From Chitinophagaceae bacterium (GTDB lineage: Bacteria; Bacteroidota; Bacteroidia; Chitinophagales; Chitinophagaceae), in NCBI GenBank assembly GCA_016719165.1, contig JADKAJ010000002.1:496001-560000 (forward strand): a stretch of 64,000 nucleotides of DNA, read 5' to 3'. Shown in pieces: positions 45,676 through 53,675 of the stretch. Under the pieces are notes generated by a model. It was not told the origin of the DNA. It saw only the letters and a list, made by a program, of their open reading frames with translations, and did no database searches. The position numbers and the translations under genes were made by a program. The stretch's first letter is position 1. Every line of letters begins with the position of its first letter.

Positions 45676-46998
45676 TTACTTGGGCTCCATGTTTAAAAAC
45701 TCCATTTCATTCGTAAACGTAAGATTGAAATTGATAAGCGTATCAAACCGGAGGTTCTGTGTTTTAAAATCCATGTTGGGATATTTATCCTTCCAGCGGT
45801 TTTGTATCTCCTTTATTTTATCAATGACAGCCTGCGAAACAAATTGTTTGCGTACAGGATCATAATACACTTTTTTATATCCAAGGGCCACAAAGTATTC
45901 CGGGTAGTTCACCATCATATACAAATGAAACAGCTCGGTAACAGCTTTGGGCAGGCTGTAAGAGTACTGGCAGTAAGAAATACCGTATTCGGTTATCTGG
46001 CTGGCAATAAACGGATAGTTATTGTCCCGGTACCAAACCATGTTCTGGTTAGCCGCATGAATGGCCTCAGCTACCGCCTTGTATGGCTGTGGCGCCACGA
46101 TGGCAAACGTATATTTGGAACGAAACAGGTTTTTAAAAACTTCTTCTTTGGGTAATGCCTGCATATTTTTAAACGCTTCAGCCATGTCCCTGTTTTTTTC
46201 TGTTACCGGTCTTTCGTCCTTTTTAAAATAGATACCGGTTATTTTTTCAAGCTCATTCAGCAATTTTCCTTCCGGTGTGATCATGTAATCTATCCGGTGT
46301 ATCAGCACCAGCAGTAAATACGCTATCGCTCCTGAAAATTTATCTGCATCCAGTGGTGCAATGGTGTCCAGTGTTTCACCAATCCATTTTTGCAGGTACA
46401 TATACTTCACCTCTTTCTCCTGTTCCGGAACGACCGAGATATGTTCGTTATCTGATTTTTCAAGGGCAGTAAAATCCTGTACCAGCAGGTCATCCTGTTT
46501 GTCAGCCTTGGTGGCCAGTTCTTTTAATCCGTAATATAATTTACTGGGACTTGCCATTTCTGAATCGCTGTCAAACCGCATGCAGAGCCTGTCGGTATCC
46601 ATGGCAAAGCGGCTGTAGTATAAATTAAAATTCATCTCCAGCAGGCGGCGCATCACCGGTACGGAAGGTTGCGGCATACGGGCCAGTGTTACTTCTGCTT
46701 TTACAGCTTCTTTATCAAAACTCCCCCGTACCACTTTTGATCCCTGGTAAAGTTCAAACCTTCCTTCAGCGCCATTCCTTTCATACACCACATTTTGCGC
46801 TGCATCATCCCGCAGGTATTCAAAAAAAGCATCCAGGCTTTCGGGAAATTTTTTTTCCTTGAACAGGTTGTCGGCATCTGTCCACCGGTTCACCTTTACC
46901 AATGGCTTATTATTATCAGAATAGCGGCCAAAGGGGATACCTGGCTCCACCGCAGTTGCTGCTTTCTTTTTTCCCCAACCAAATAATTTTTCAAGCAT
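45676..46998 (-). CDS. Conserved protein with YbjN-like domain, partner of the trypsin-like protease
   Basis: 440 aa, soluble, with no signal peptide. Residues about 70-185 resemble YbjN/CesT chaperone folds (ARMPQPSVPVMRRLLEMNFNLYYSRFAMDTDRLCMRFDSD). The middle region (about 200-300) is helical (KWIGETLDTIAPLDADKFSGAIAYLLLVLIHRIDYMI). The C-terminal part (about 300-440) has aromatic-rich segments (YGISYCQYSYSLPKAVTELFHLYMMVNYPEYFVALGY) of no family I recognise. The gene precedes the protease by 12 bases, so the two form an operon; a substrate-adaptor or inhibitor role is inference only. Confidence 0.75.
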   Translation of the reverse strand: MLEKLFGWGKKKAATAVEPGIPFGRYSDNNKPLVKVNRWTDADNLFKEKKFPESLDAFFEYLRDDAAQNVVYERNGAEGRFELYQGSKVVRGSFDKEAVKAEVTLARMPQPSVPVMRRLLEMNFNLYYSRFAMDTDRLCMRFDSDSEMASPSKLYYGLKELATKADKQDDLLVQDFTALEKSDNEHISVVPEQEKEVKYMYLQKWIGETLDTIAPLDADKFSGAIAYLLLVLIHRIDYMITPEGKLLNELEKITGIYFKKDERPVTEKNRDMAEAFKNMQALPKEEVFKNLFRSKYTFAIVAPQPYKAVAEAIHAANQNMVWYRDNNYPFIASQITEYGISYCQYSYSLPKAVTELFHLYMMVNYPEYFVALGYKKVYYDPVRKQFVSQAVIDKIKEIQNRWKDKYPNMDFKTQNLRFDTLINFNLTFTNEMEFLNMEPK

Positions 46999-47108
46999 TC
47001 AATGATTTTTCAAGTCAGGCAATATACAAAGAAGATGCGGGTTGCCCATATACAGAAGTACCAAAAACCTGCACCCGCCAACAAGTATTCCACAGGGCCT
47101 TTAAAGTG

Positions 47109-47138
47109 TTGACAGTAAACCAAAAATCAGTAGTTTCG
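47109..47138 (+). promoter_or_regulatory. dnaN promoter (TTG-N19-TAGTTTCG)
   Basis: TTG at 47109-47111, 19 bases of spacer, then TAGTTTCG at 47131-47138, a one-mismatch -7 element at the expected Bacteroidota spacing, 32 bases before the dnaN start. Confidence 0.6.
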
Positions 47139-47170
47139 CCTCATTCATTTAAACAATTTAATTACAGGTC

Positions 47171-48286
47171 ATGAAGTTTATAGCGTCGTCCTCTTCTTTG
47201 CTGAAACAACTGCAGCATATTTCCGGTGTTATCAACGCCAACACGGTTTTGCCGATATTGGAAGATTTTTTGTTTGAAGTGGAAAAAAACAAACTGACAG
47301 TGGTGGCAACAGACCTGGAAACCGTGATGCGGGTGCAGCTGGATATTGAAGCCAAGGACAGCGGCAAAGTGTGTATCCCGGCCAAGATACTGATGGATTC
47401 ACTGAAGAATATTCCTGACCAGCCCCTTACGTTCAATATTGATAAAAATTTCGGTATTGAGATCACCAGTGATAACGGTAAGTATAAAGTGATGGGCGAA
47501 AACCCGGATAACTTCCCGAAAGAACCGGCTGCAGATGATACTACTTCGTTTACGATGACAGCTTCGGCGTTGGTAACCGCTATCAATAAAACTTTGTTTG
47601 CCACCAGTAATGATGATCTGCGTCCTGCCATGACAGGTGTTTTCTTTGAGCTGGACAAAAAGGGATTACAATGTGTGGCCACCGATGCACATCGCCTGGT
47701 TCGCTATAAAAGAACAGATGTAAAATGTCCTAAAACAGATTCTTTCATTGCGCCCCGCAAACCACTGAACCTGCTGAAAGCTGCTATTCCTTTTACCGAT
47801 GAAGAAATTACAGTTAGCTATAACAGCAATCACCTTTTTGTAAAACATGGCACCACACAAATGAGTTGCCGCCTGATCGATGCAAGGTTCCCCGATTATA
47901 AAGTGGTCATTCCAACCGACAACCCATACCGTCTGACCGTAAATAAAAATGATTTTCAAAGTGCCCTTCGCCGGGTAAGTGTATTCAGCAATAAAAGTAC
48001 CAACCAGGTGGCGCTGAGTATTAGCGGCAGCGAACTGCAACTCGCTGCGCAGGATGTGGACTTCAGCTTTGAAGGAAATGAAAGAATGAAATGCCAGTAC
48101 AATGGTGAAGACCTGATGATCGCCTTCAATGCAAAATTCCTTATCGAAATGCTGAACGCTACCGACAGTGATGAAGTAAATATGGAATTGTCAACCCCTA
48201 CCAAGGCGGGTATCATAAAACCAACAGACCAGGATGAAAGCGAAGAACTCCTGATGCTGGTAATGCCGCTCATGCTGAATCAATAA
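47171..48286 (+). CDS. dnaN: DNA polymerase III sliding clamp (beta subunit)
   Basis: 371 aa, three-domain clamp that encircles DNA and tethers the replicase. Landmarks: MKFIASSSSLLKQLQHISGVINANTVLPILEDFL at the N-terminus, ATDLETVMRVQ, the DDLRPAMTGVFFEL and CVATDAHRLVRYKR motifs in domain II, IDARFPDYKVVIPTDNPYRLTVNK in domain III and the C-terminal LVMPLML hydrophobic pocket residues. Full length. It stands apart from dnaA or recF here and has its own promoter and terminator. Confidence 0.97.
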   Translation: MKFIASSSSLLKQLQHISGVINANTVLPILEDFLFEVEKNKLTVVATDLETVMRVQLDIEAKDSGKVCIPAKILMDSLKNIPDQPLTFNIDKNFGIEITSDNGKYKVMGENPDNFPKEPAADDTTSFTMTASALVTAINKTLFATSNDDLRPAMTGVFFELDKKGLQCVATDAHRLVRYKRTDVKCPKTDSFIAPRKPLNLLKAAIPFTDEEITVSYNSNHLFVKHGTTQMSCRLIDARFPDYKVVIPTDNPYRLTVNKNDFQSALRRVSVFSNKSTNQVALSISGSELQLAAQDVDFSFEGNERMKCQYNGEDLMIAFNAKFLIEMLNATDSDEVNMELSTPTKAGIIKPTDQDESEELLMLVMPLMLNQ

Positions 48287-48323
48287 TCTTTCAACACAGA
48301 AGGAAATAGCATACTGATTTAAA

Positions 48324-48352
48324 AAATCTCTCTTTGTAAGGGAGATTTTTTA
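48324..48352 (+). terminator. dnaN terminator
   Basis: AAATCTC and GAGATTT form a stem with a short T/G-containing loop followed by a run of T, 38 bases after the dnaN stop. Confidence 0.75.
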
Positions 48353-48362
48353 TTTTACACCA

Positions 48363-48782
48363 ATGGAATACATCAATATCCGTTCTTTCGATAATTATAT
48401 CCCTGCTCATATTGCATCGGGGCGGCTGGAAGAAGAAGGTATTAACTGCTGGCTGAAAGATGAAAACACCGTTACCATTGATCCTATACTAACCAACGCT
48501 ATTGGTGGTATTAAACTAATGGTGGATGCCAGGCAGGCAGAAAGAGCGGCAGACATCCTGCGCAAACTGGAAAGTGAACACCGCAAACTGACTCCCTGTC
48601 CCAGGTGTCATTCCCAAAACATAGATTATGTAAGCACACCCCGTAAAGCCGGTAACTGGTTCAGCGCTTTGTGGGGGTTTTTAACCCTGAGCTATGCCAT
48701 GCCGGTAGAAAAAGTATTTCATTGTTTTGATTGCGGTCATGAGTATGTTGCAGAAGAGAACAGGGATGCTACTAATGAATGA
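48363..48782 (+). CDS. DUF2007 domain protein with zinc ribbon
   Basis: 139 aa. The N-terminal DUF2007 region (about 1-70: YIPAHIASGRLEEEGINCWLKDENTVTIDPILTNAIGGIKLMVD) is a small ACT/ferredoxin-like module often labelled a signal-transducing protein. A zinc ribbon follows: CPRCHSQN (about residue 79) and CFDCGHEY (about 120). The role is unknown. Cytoplasmic; it sits just downstream of the dnaN terminator with almost no leader. Confidence 0.88.
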   Translation: MEYINIRSFDNYIPAHIASGRLEEEGINCWLKDENTVTIDPILTNAIGGIKLMVDARQAERAADILRKLESEHRKLTPCPRCHSQNIDYVSTPRKAGNWFSALWGFLTLSYAMPVEKVFHCFDCGHEYVAEENRDATNE

Positions 48783-48839
48783 CAGTACTGCTGACAGCCG
48801 TTTTCTTTTTCCTTCGTATCTTAATCCCGAATTACTACC

Positions 48840-49664
48840 ATGTGGAATAACATCATCCAACATTTTCAGACCCTGGAACAACGTCCCCTGGAACGAATGG
48901 CCATCCTTGTTGGTGGTCTGCTTTTTTTCTGGATACTGGAAGGAGCGATCCCATTGGTTTCCCTGCACTATAAAAAGAACAAGCTGCGCCATGCCGGTGT
49001 CAATTTTGTCCTGACGGTGCTGCACCTTATTCTTCATACCGGGCTGGCTTTTATTATTATTAAATTGTCTGATTGGTGCCTGCACAATCAGTTTGGTTTA
49101 GTATACTGGTTGAACACCGGTGTATTAATGACAGTTATCATTGCCGTGCTTGCTCTTGATTTCAGCAGCTGGCTGGTACATCTCATTATGCATAAGAATA
49201 AATTTCTATGGCGGTTTCACCTGATTCACCACAGTGATACGAATGTGGATGTTACGACAGGCCTTCGTCACCACCCGGGTGATAGTTTGCTGCGGGGTAT
49301 TTTTTTTATGTTACTTATTCTTGTTTCCGGTGCTCCCATGTATTCAGTAATGATCTACCAGACACTGGTGGTACTGGCAACTGCTTTCACGCATGCCAAT
49401 ATCAGTTTGCCCAAAGGAGTGGATAAGGCAATAAGTTATTTGCTTATTTCTCCCAATATGCACAAAGTGCACCATCACTGGAAACAACCGTATACGGACA
49501 GTAACTATGGTGCTGTGTTTTCTTTTTGGGACCGGCTACTGGGAACCTTTACTTTCCTGGATACAAAAGATCTTCGTTACGGATTGGACCGCTATTTCCC
49601 GGAAGAAAAAGACGAAGATATTGTGACCCTGCTGGTAAAGCCTTTTCAAAAGCAGGACGAATAA
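48840..49664 (+). CDS. Sterol desaturase/fatty acid hydroxylase family protein
   Basis: 274-aa membrane protein with four or five segments and the eight-histidine di-iron motifs: HLIMHK (about 118-123), FHLIHHSD, GLRHHPGD and HKVHHHW (about 222-228). The family hydroxylates or desaturates lipid acyl chains (carotenoid and sphingolipid modification among them); the substrate is unknown here. No obvious operon partner: the next gene begins 27 bases later. Confidence 0.92.
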   Translation: MWNNIIQHFQTLEQRPLERMAILVGGLLFFWILEGAIPLVSLHYKKNKLRHAGVNFVLTVLHLILHTGLAFIIIKLSDWCLHNQFGLVYWLNTGVLMTVIIAVLALDFSSWLVHLIMHKNKFLWRFHLIHHSDTNVDVTTGLRHHPGDSLLRGIFFMLLILVSGAPMYSVMIYQTLVVLATAFTHANISLPKGVDKAISYLLISPNMHKVHHHWKQPYTDSNYGAVFSFWDRLLGTFTFLDTKDLRYGLDRYFPEEKDEDIVTLLVKPFQKQDE

Positions 49665-49690
49665 AGCTGCGATTCATCAAACTTATTTAT

Positions 49691-50464
49691 ATGAAAAAGT
49701 TATGCTTGCTGATCCCGTTGATTACAGGGTTGCTCTTTTCTTTTATGAGTTTTTCACAAAGCAGTTCATTTTATACAGCAGCCAAAAGCGGGTTAAGTCT
49801 CCGTGAAAACCCGGCTATTGATGCAAAAGTGATTGATAAGATTCCCTATGGAACAAAGATTACACTGCTAACGACTGATGAAGAAAAAAAGACGATCGTC
49901 ACCGAAGGGATGGAAGGGAGCTGGGAAAAAGTGAAGTATAATAACAAAACCGGTTATGTTATTAATTCATACTTGTTCCCCCTGCCGCCGCCAAAACTGG
50001 CAACGGTAAAAGAGATGAAAAACTACCTGGCACAGGTTACAACAGCATTCGGCGCCAGGCTTGTCACCAAATCCCGGACAACGGACAATTCAGAAGGTTT
50101 TGGCTGGGAATTGCGTAAACAGCTGTATAAAAACGGGGCTGAGCACCATGAATTCATGGGGTATGAATACAACTCCAATACTTATTTCCTGCCGGATTTT
50201 TCGTTAGAGCAGGGCTTCCTGTTGTTACGCTTGATCCCGGAATTCAAAGAACTGTTTGGAGAAAAAGATGAATTCCCCTCTTCCAGCAAAAAATATGTAA
50301 AAGGAGAAACTGAATACGAGGTAACGGTTTATAAACGGGTTTTTGATGCGGACCATTCCTGGATTGATAAGATCCGCATTGAATATGCAGAAGGGGCTGT
50401 TTATTTCTTTGAAATGTATTTACTCGACAATCAATTAGTAATTTTTTACAGCGCTGGTCTATAG
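49691..50464 (+). CDS. Exported SH3-domain protein
   Basis: 257 aa from the ATG at 49691 (an ORF start at 49526 lies inside the hydroxylase gene). Signal peptide (MKKLCLLIPLITGLLFSFMSFSQ), then a bacterial SH3 domain (about 27-95: AKSGLSLRENPAIDAKVIDKIPYGTKITLL ... VKYNNKTGYVINSYLF) and an unassigned alpha/beta region (about 100-257) with YEYNSNTYFLPDFSLEQGFLLLRLIPEF. Such proteins often bind peptidoglycan peptides. Its stop codon lies within the -7 element of the next gene. Confidence 0.85.
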   Translation: MKKLCLLIPLITGLLFSFMSFSQSSSFYTAAKSGLSLRENPAIDAKVIDKIPYGTKITLLTTDEEKKTIVTEGMEGSWEKVKYNNKTGYVINSYLFPLPPPKLATVKEMKNYLAQVTTAFGARLVTKSRTTDNSEGFGWELRKQLYKNGAEHHEFMGYEYNSNTYFLPDFSLEQGFLLLRLIPEFKELFGEKDEFPSSSKKYVKGETEYEVTVYKRVFDADHSWIDKIRIEYAEGAVYFFEMYLLDNQLVIFYSAGL

Positions 50465-50469
50465 CTTTG
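50462..50469 (+). promoter_or_regulatory. -7 element TAGCTTTG, near-leaderless kdsB promoter
   Basis: Exact TAnnTTTG match 4 bases before the kdsB ATG at 50474; its first three bases are the TAG stop codon of the upstream SH3 gene. Confidence 0.5.
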
Positions 50470-50473
50470 CAGC

Positions 50474-51196
50474 ATGAAGAAGATAGCAATGATACCGGCC
50501 CGTTATGCAGCCACCCGGTTTCCGGGCAAGCTGATGCAGGTATTGGGTGACAAAACGGTTATCCGTCATACGTATGATGCAACGGTAGCTACCGGTTTAT
50601 TTGATGAAGTGATAGTAGTAACCGACAGCGATATCATTTTTACAGAGATAACGGCAGCTGGTGGCAGCGCTGTACTAAGTAAATACGAACACGAAAGTGG
50701 CAGTGACCGTATTGCAGAAGCTGCTGCAGAGATGGAGGTTGACATTATCGTGAATGTGCAGGGTGACACGCCGTTTGTAAAGAAAGAACCGTTGCAAAAA
50801 TTGTTGCAGCAATTTGATGATGAAACTGTGCTGGTAGCATCGATGATGCAGGAGCTGACCAAACAGGAAGAAATTGATGATCCCAATTTTGTGAAAGTGG
50901 CGGTTGATAAAAATGGGAACGCCTTGTTCTTCAGCCGCAGTGTGATCCCTTACCCGAGAGATAAAGACTATCCTACTACTTATTATGAACATATTGGTGT
51001 GTATGCATTCCGCAAACAGGCCCTGATGAATTTTACGCAATGGCCTGTCACCCCGATGGAAGCAGCAGAAAAAATTGAATGTCTGCGTTACCTGGAAAAT
51101 GGTATCCCCCTCCGTATGATCGTGGTGGATTACATGGGTGTAGAGATTGACACACCCGAAGACCTGGAGAGGGCTTCCCGCTTGTTGGGAGATTAA
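50474..51196 (+). CDS. kdsB: CMP-Kdo synthetase (3-deoxy-manno-octulosonate cytidylyltransferase)
   Basis: 240 aa. Activates Kdo (or 8-amino-Kdo) as the CMP sugar for lipopolysaccharide inner-core synthesis. Landmarks: IPARYAATRFPGKLM (nucleotide loop), VVTDSDIIF, SGSDRIAEAAAEM and VNVQGDTPF (the GD metal motif); YEHIGVYAFRKQAL and ECLRYLENGIPLRMIVVD complete the family pattern. The QGDTPF variant (instead of the usual QGDEPF) and the kdnB-like gene downstream raise the chance that the substrate is 8-amino-Kdo. Its stop codon abuts the inverted repeat of an inserted unit. Confidence 0.93.
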   Translation: MKKIAMIPARYAATRFPGKLMQVLGDKTVIRHTYDATVATGLFDEVIVVTDSDIIFTEITAAGGSAVLSKYEHESGSDRIAEAAAEMEVDIIVNVQGDTPFVKKEPLQKLLQQFDDETVLVASMMQELTKQEEIDDPNFVKVAVDKNGNALFFSRSVIPYPRDKDYPTTYYEHIGVYAFRKQALMNFTQWPVTPMEAAEKIECLRYLENGIPLRMIVVDYMGVEIDTPEDLERASRLLGD

Positions 51197-51670
51197 CCAC
51201 AAAGGACACAAAGATTTTTCACCAAGAACACAAAAATGACTTATCAGGACGTTCCACCATCGTTGAATCTTCTTTCCAATGAAATAATTGGACTAGCCAT
51301 AAAGGTTCACAAAGCTTTAGGTCCGGGACTTCTTGAATCTTCGTATAAAGAATGTTTGTTTTATGAAATAAGCAGGGCGGGATATTTTGCTGAAAAAGAG
51401 AAGACACTTCCTTTAATATATGAAACCGTTAAGCTAGATGTTGGTTACCGGATAGATATCCTGGTCGAAAATAAATTAGTCATTGAGGTTAAAGCGGTTG
51501 ATGCATTGGCAGATATACATACAGCACAGGTGCTTACCTATCTGAAACTATCTGGAAACAGGCTTGGGCTGTTGATAAATTTTAATGTTACTCTTTTAAA
51601 AAAATGGAATCGAGCGGCTGGTAATAGAACTTTGTGCCCTCTGTGCAAAGAGCTTTGTGTTCTTTGTGGT
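51196..51670. mobile_element. GxxExxY insertion unit with 18-bp terminal inverted repeats
   Basis: Left end ACCACAAAGGACACAAAG (51196-51213) and right end CTTTGTGTTCTTTGTGGT (51653-51670) are complementary at 17 of 18 positions. Secondary inner copies (CACCAAGAACACAAA at 51221; TTTGTGCCCTCTGTG at 51631) are imperfect. The unit begins at the last base of the kdsB stop and ends 12 bases before the kdnB ATG, so its removal would leave a tight kdsB-kdnB operon. No transposase is encoded; the only gene is GxxExxY. I do not see a clear target-site duplication. Confidence 0.65.
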
Positions 51671-51683
51671 AAAAAACAACTAA
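51236..51683 (+). pseudogene. GxxExxY family PD-(D/E)XK nuclease-like protein, probably frameshifted
   Basis: The GxxExxY motif is GLLESSY (about residues 34-40). A PD-(D/E)XK-like core follows: D in YRIDILVENK and E-V-K in LVIEVKAVDA, then AQVLTYLKLSGNRLGLLINFN. In the annotated frame the C-terminus then turns into unlike sequence and reads on into kdnB without a stop. If one A is removed from the A7 run at 51598-51604, the frame continues as LLKNGIERLVIELCALC ... VVKNN and stops at TAA 51681-51683, overlapping the kdnB ATG (TAATG). That continuation is what I expect of the family's C-terminus, so I read this as a one-base insertion: decay, sequencing error or polymerase slippage. Confidence 0.75.
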
Positions 51684-52756
51684 TGAAATTCAGAAATTTT
51701 AAAATGGTCGGCTATGTGGTCTATGGCCGGGGTTCTTTCAACCAGGTAGATGAAATAATAGCACCGCACCGAAAAGAAGGAAAACCGATGGTCTTTCTCG
51801 TAGATCATTTTTTTGAGGGCAAGCCATTGGTCAGCCGTATTCCGTTACGGGGAAATGACAGCATCATCTTTGCCGATGTAACGTATGAACCCAAGACAAC
51901 CTATGTAGATAAGCTGGCACAGCAACTGAAAGAGGAGTTCGGAACGGTGAGTGGCGTAATTGGTATTGGCGGTGGTTCCACCATGGACCTGGCCAAAGCT
52001 GTTTCGCTGATGATGAATAACCCGGGTTCATCAGCCGATTACCAGGGCTGGGACCTGGTGAAATATCCCGGCGTATATAAGGCCGGCATTCCCACACTCA
52101 GCGGCACAGGGGCAGAGGTTTCAAGAACAACGGTACTGACAGGCCCGACAAAAAAACTCGGGATGAATTCCGACTTCACTCCGTTTGACCAGATAGTGTT
52201 GGATCCGGAGCTGACCAAAGAGGCCCCGGCCAACCAGCGTTTCTACACCGGCATGGATTGCTATATCCATTGTATAGAAAGCCTGGAAGGCACTTACCTG
52301 AACGAATTCAGTAAAAGTTATGGTGAAAAAGCATTACAGCTCTGCCGCGATGTATTTGTAAATAAAGAGCATTGGGATGATGATTGTGATGATAAACTGA
52401 TGATGGCCTCTTATGCCGGAGGTATGAGCATTGCCTACAGCCAGGTAGGGGTGGCGCATGCCGTGAGCTATGGTCTCAGTTATTTACTCGGCACCAAACA
52501 TGGCATCGGCAATTGTATAGTGATGAATCACCTGGAAGAATATTACCCGGCCGGTGTAAAGGAATTCAAATACATGGTAGAGAAGAATAAGATCGATATA
52601 CCCACCGGTATCTGCAAAGGATTAACGGAGGAGGACTTTGAAAAAATGATCAACGTATCTATGGGTATGAAACCGCTCTGGGAAAATGCGCTGGGAAAAG
52701 ATTGGGAAAAGATCATGACAAGGGAGAAGCTGAGAGCCTTGTACGAAAAATTGTAA
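51683..52756 (+). CDS. kdnB: Iron-containing alcohol dehydrogenase, KdnB-like (Kdo 8-oxidase)
   Basis: 357 aa from the ATG at 51683, the natural start; the longer frame to 51236 includes an unrelated inserted gene. NAD-binding motif GIGGGSTMDLAKAVS (about 93-107), PTLSGTGAEVSRTTVLT, and iron-binding Asp/His residues in GMDCYIHCIESLEG and HAVSYGLSYLLGTKHGIGNC. The pattern PFDQIVLDPELTKEAP fits KdnB, which oxidises Kdo at C8 before transamination to 8-amino-Kdo. Adjacency to kdsB supports this; no kdnA aminotransferase lies in the window, so the assignment remains an inference against a general butanol-type dehydrogenase. Confidence 0.82.
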   Translation: MKFRNFKMVGYVVYGRGSFNQVDEIIAPHRKEGKPMVFLVDHFFEGKPLVSRIPLRGNDSIIFADVTYEPKTTYVDKLAQQLKEEFGTVSGVIGIGGGSTMDLAKAVSLMMNNPGSSADYQGWDLVKYPGVYKAGIPTLSGTGAEVSRTTVLTGPTKKLGMNSDFTPFDQIVLDPELTKEAPANQRFYTGMDCYIHCIESLEGTYLNEFSKSYGEKALQLCRDVFVNKEHWDDDCDDKLMMASYAGGMSIAYSQVGVAHAVSYGLSYLLGTKHGIGNCIVMNHLEEYYPAGVKEFKYMVEKNKIDIPTGICKGLTEEDFEKMINVSMGMKPLWENALGKDWEKIMTREKLRALYEKL

Positions 52757-52925
52757 CCCCGCAAAATGGGGAACAGGCCCGTGCTGTTATTTAATATGAT
52801 TTGTATTGCCGCAACTAACAATTTAAAAAACGCAAGTCATTTTATTTGAAAGTCAACCACTTGCATTTTCTCTAATTTATAAGTCATTGCGTTTATTTAA
52901 GTGTTATAGGCAATTTTTGTGACAC

Positions 52926-53606
52926 ATGCTCAACCTCTTTAGTAATAATAAATCAATAATTGACGCTAAGGTTTTACAAGAACTTCTTGATGAAATCTTA
53001 ACACCAAAACTTCAGCAAATAGGTTTAACAAAATCGACAAATTACAGTTGGCATGAACAAACCTTGAAAGAGATTAGACATGGTTTTACTTACAATTTAT
53101 TGAAAGGTTCATCAGGAACTTTTACATGGGGCGTTAACCTTGACTTTTTGCCAATTCTTCACGGTGACAAAATAGAATATCATAGAACTGCAAAAAAGTA
53201 TACGCATCATCTTTTTGAGTGGGCAAATGAATACTCAAACTCTTTCTTTGGTGGACAAATGAAAAACGGAGTGACAACACATTTTGGCTTTAAAGAAGCA
53301 AAGAAATCTATTACAATTTTATTTGAGAGATATGAACAATCAATTATACAATGGTTTGACACAGCAAAAACAATTGAGAATTTAGTGGACATTACTGAAC
53401 GACAAATTAAAACTGGAAATCATTACAATATTCATTCACCAAGTCCAAAATATATTTTACCATTTTTATATGCAAAGAAACATCAAGTTGACAAGGCTAT
53501 AGAGCTTTTTAATAAGCTAGAATTATTTCATTTTGACAACAATGAAAGTGCAAAAGAAAAAGTAAAAGCTAAGTTGCTCTTGTTGACAGAAAAAAACTGC
53601 ATGTAA
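52926..53606 (+). CDS. Low-GC orphan protein, possible DUF4304-like
   Basis: 226 aa, markedly more AT-rich than its neighbours (many AAA, AAT and TTT codons), which suggests a foreign origin. The N-terminal half (LQELLDEILTPKLQQIGLTKSTNYSWHEQTLKEIRHGFTYNL ... FTWGVNLDFLPI) resembles DUF4304-type proteins; the C-terminal half is helical (KYILPFLYAKKHQVDKAIELFNKLELF). No signal peptide or catalytic motif. It is flanked by junk-like sequence on both sides and has no partner gene. Function unknown. Confidence 0.7.
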   Translation: MLNLFSNNKSIIDAKVLQELLDEILTPKLQQIGLTKSTNYSWHEQTLKEIRHGFTYNLLKGSSGTFTWGVNLDFLPILHGDKIEYHRTAKKYTHHLFEWANEYSNSFFGGQMKNGVTTHFGFKEAKKSITILFERYEQSIIQWFDTAKTIENLVDITERQIKTGNHYNIHSPSPKYILPFLYAKKHQVDKAIELFNKLELFHFDNNESAKEKVKAKLLLLTEKNCM

Positions 53607-53675
53607 CAAGGGTTTGGCGTAAAAACAATATCATTAAGCTAAGTCACACAACGAGCATCACATCGGATTTAATAC

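Noticed and set aside
51236..52756. A 506-aa nuclease-dehydrogenase fusion protein
   Set aside because: The junction is explained by an A7 frameshift; the natural stop of the first gene overlaps the ATG of the second.
52926..53675. Integron cassette with attC site
   Set aside because: Core-site sequences (RYYYAAC and GTTRRRY) could not be matched, and no integrase is near.
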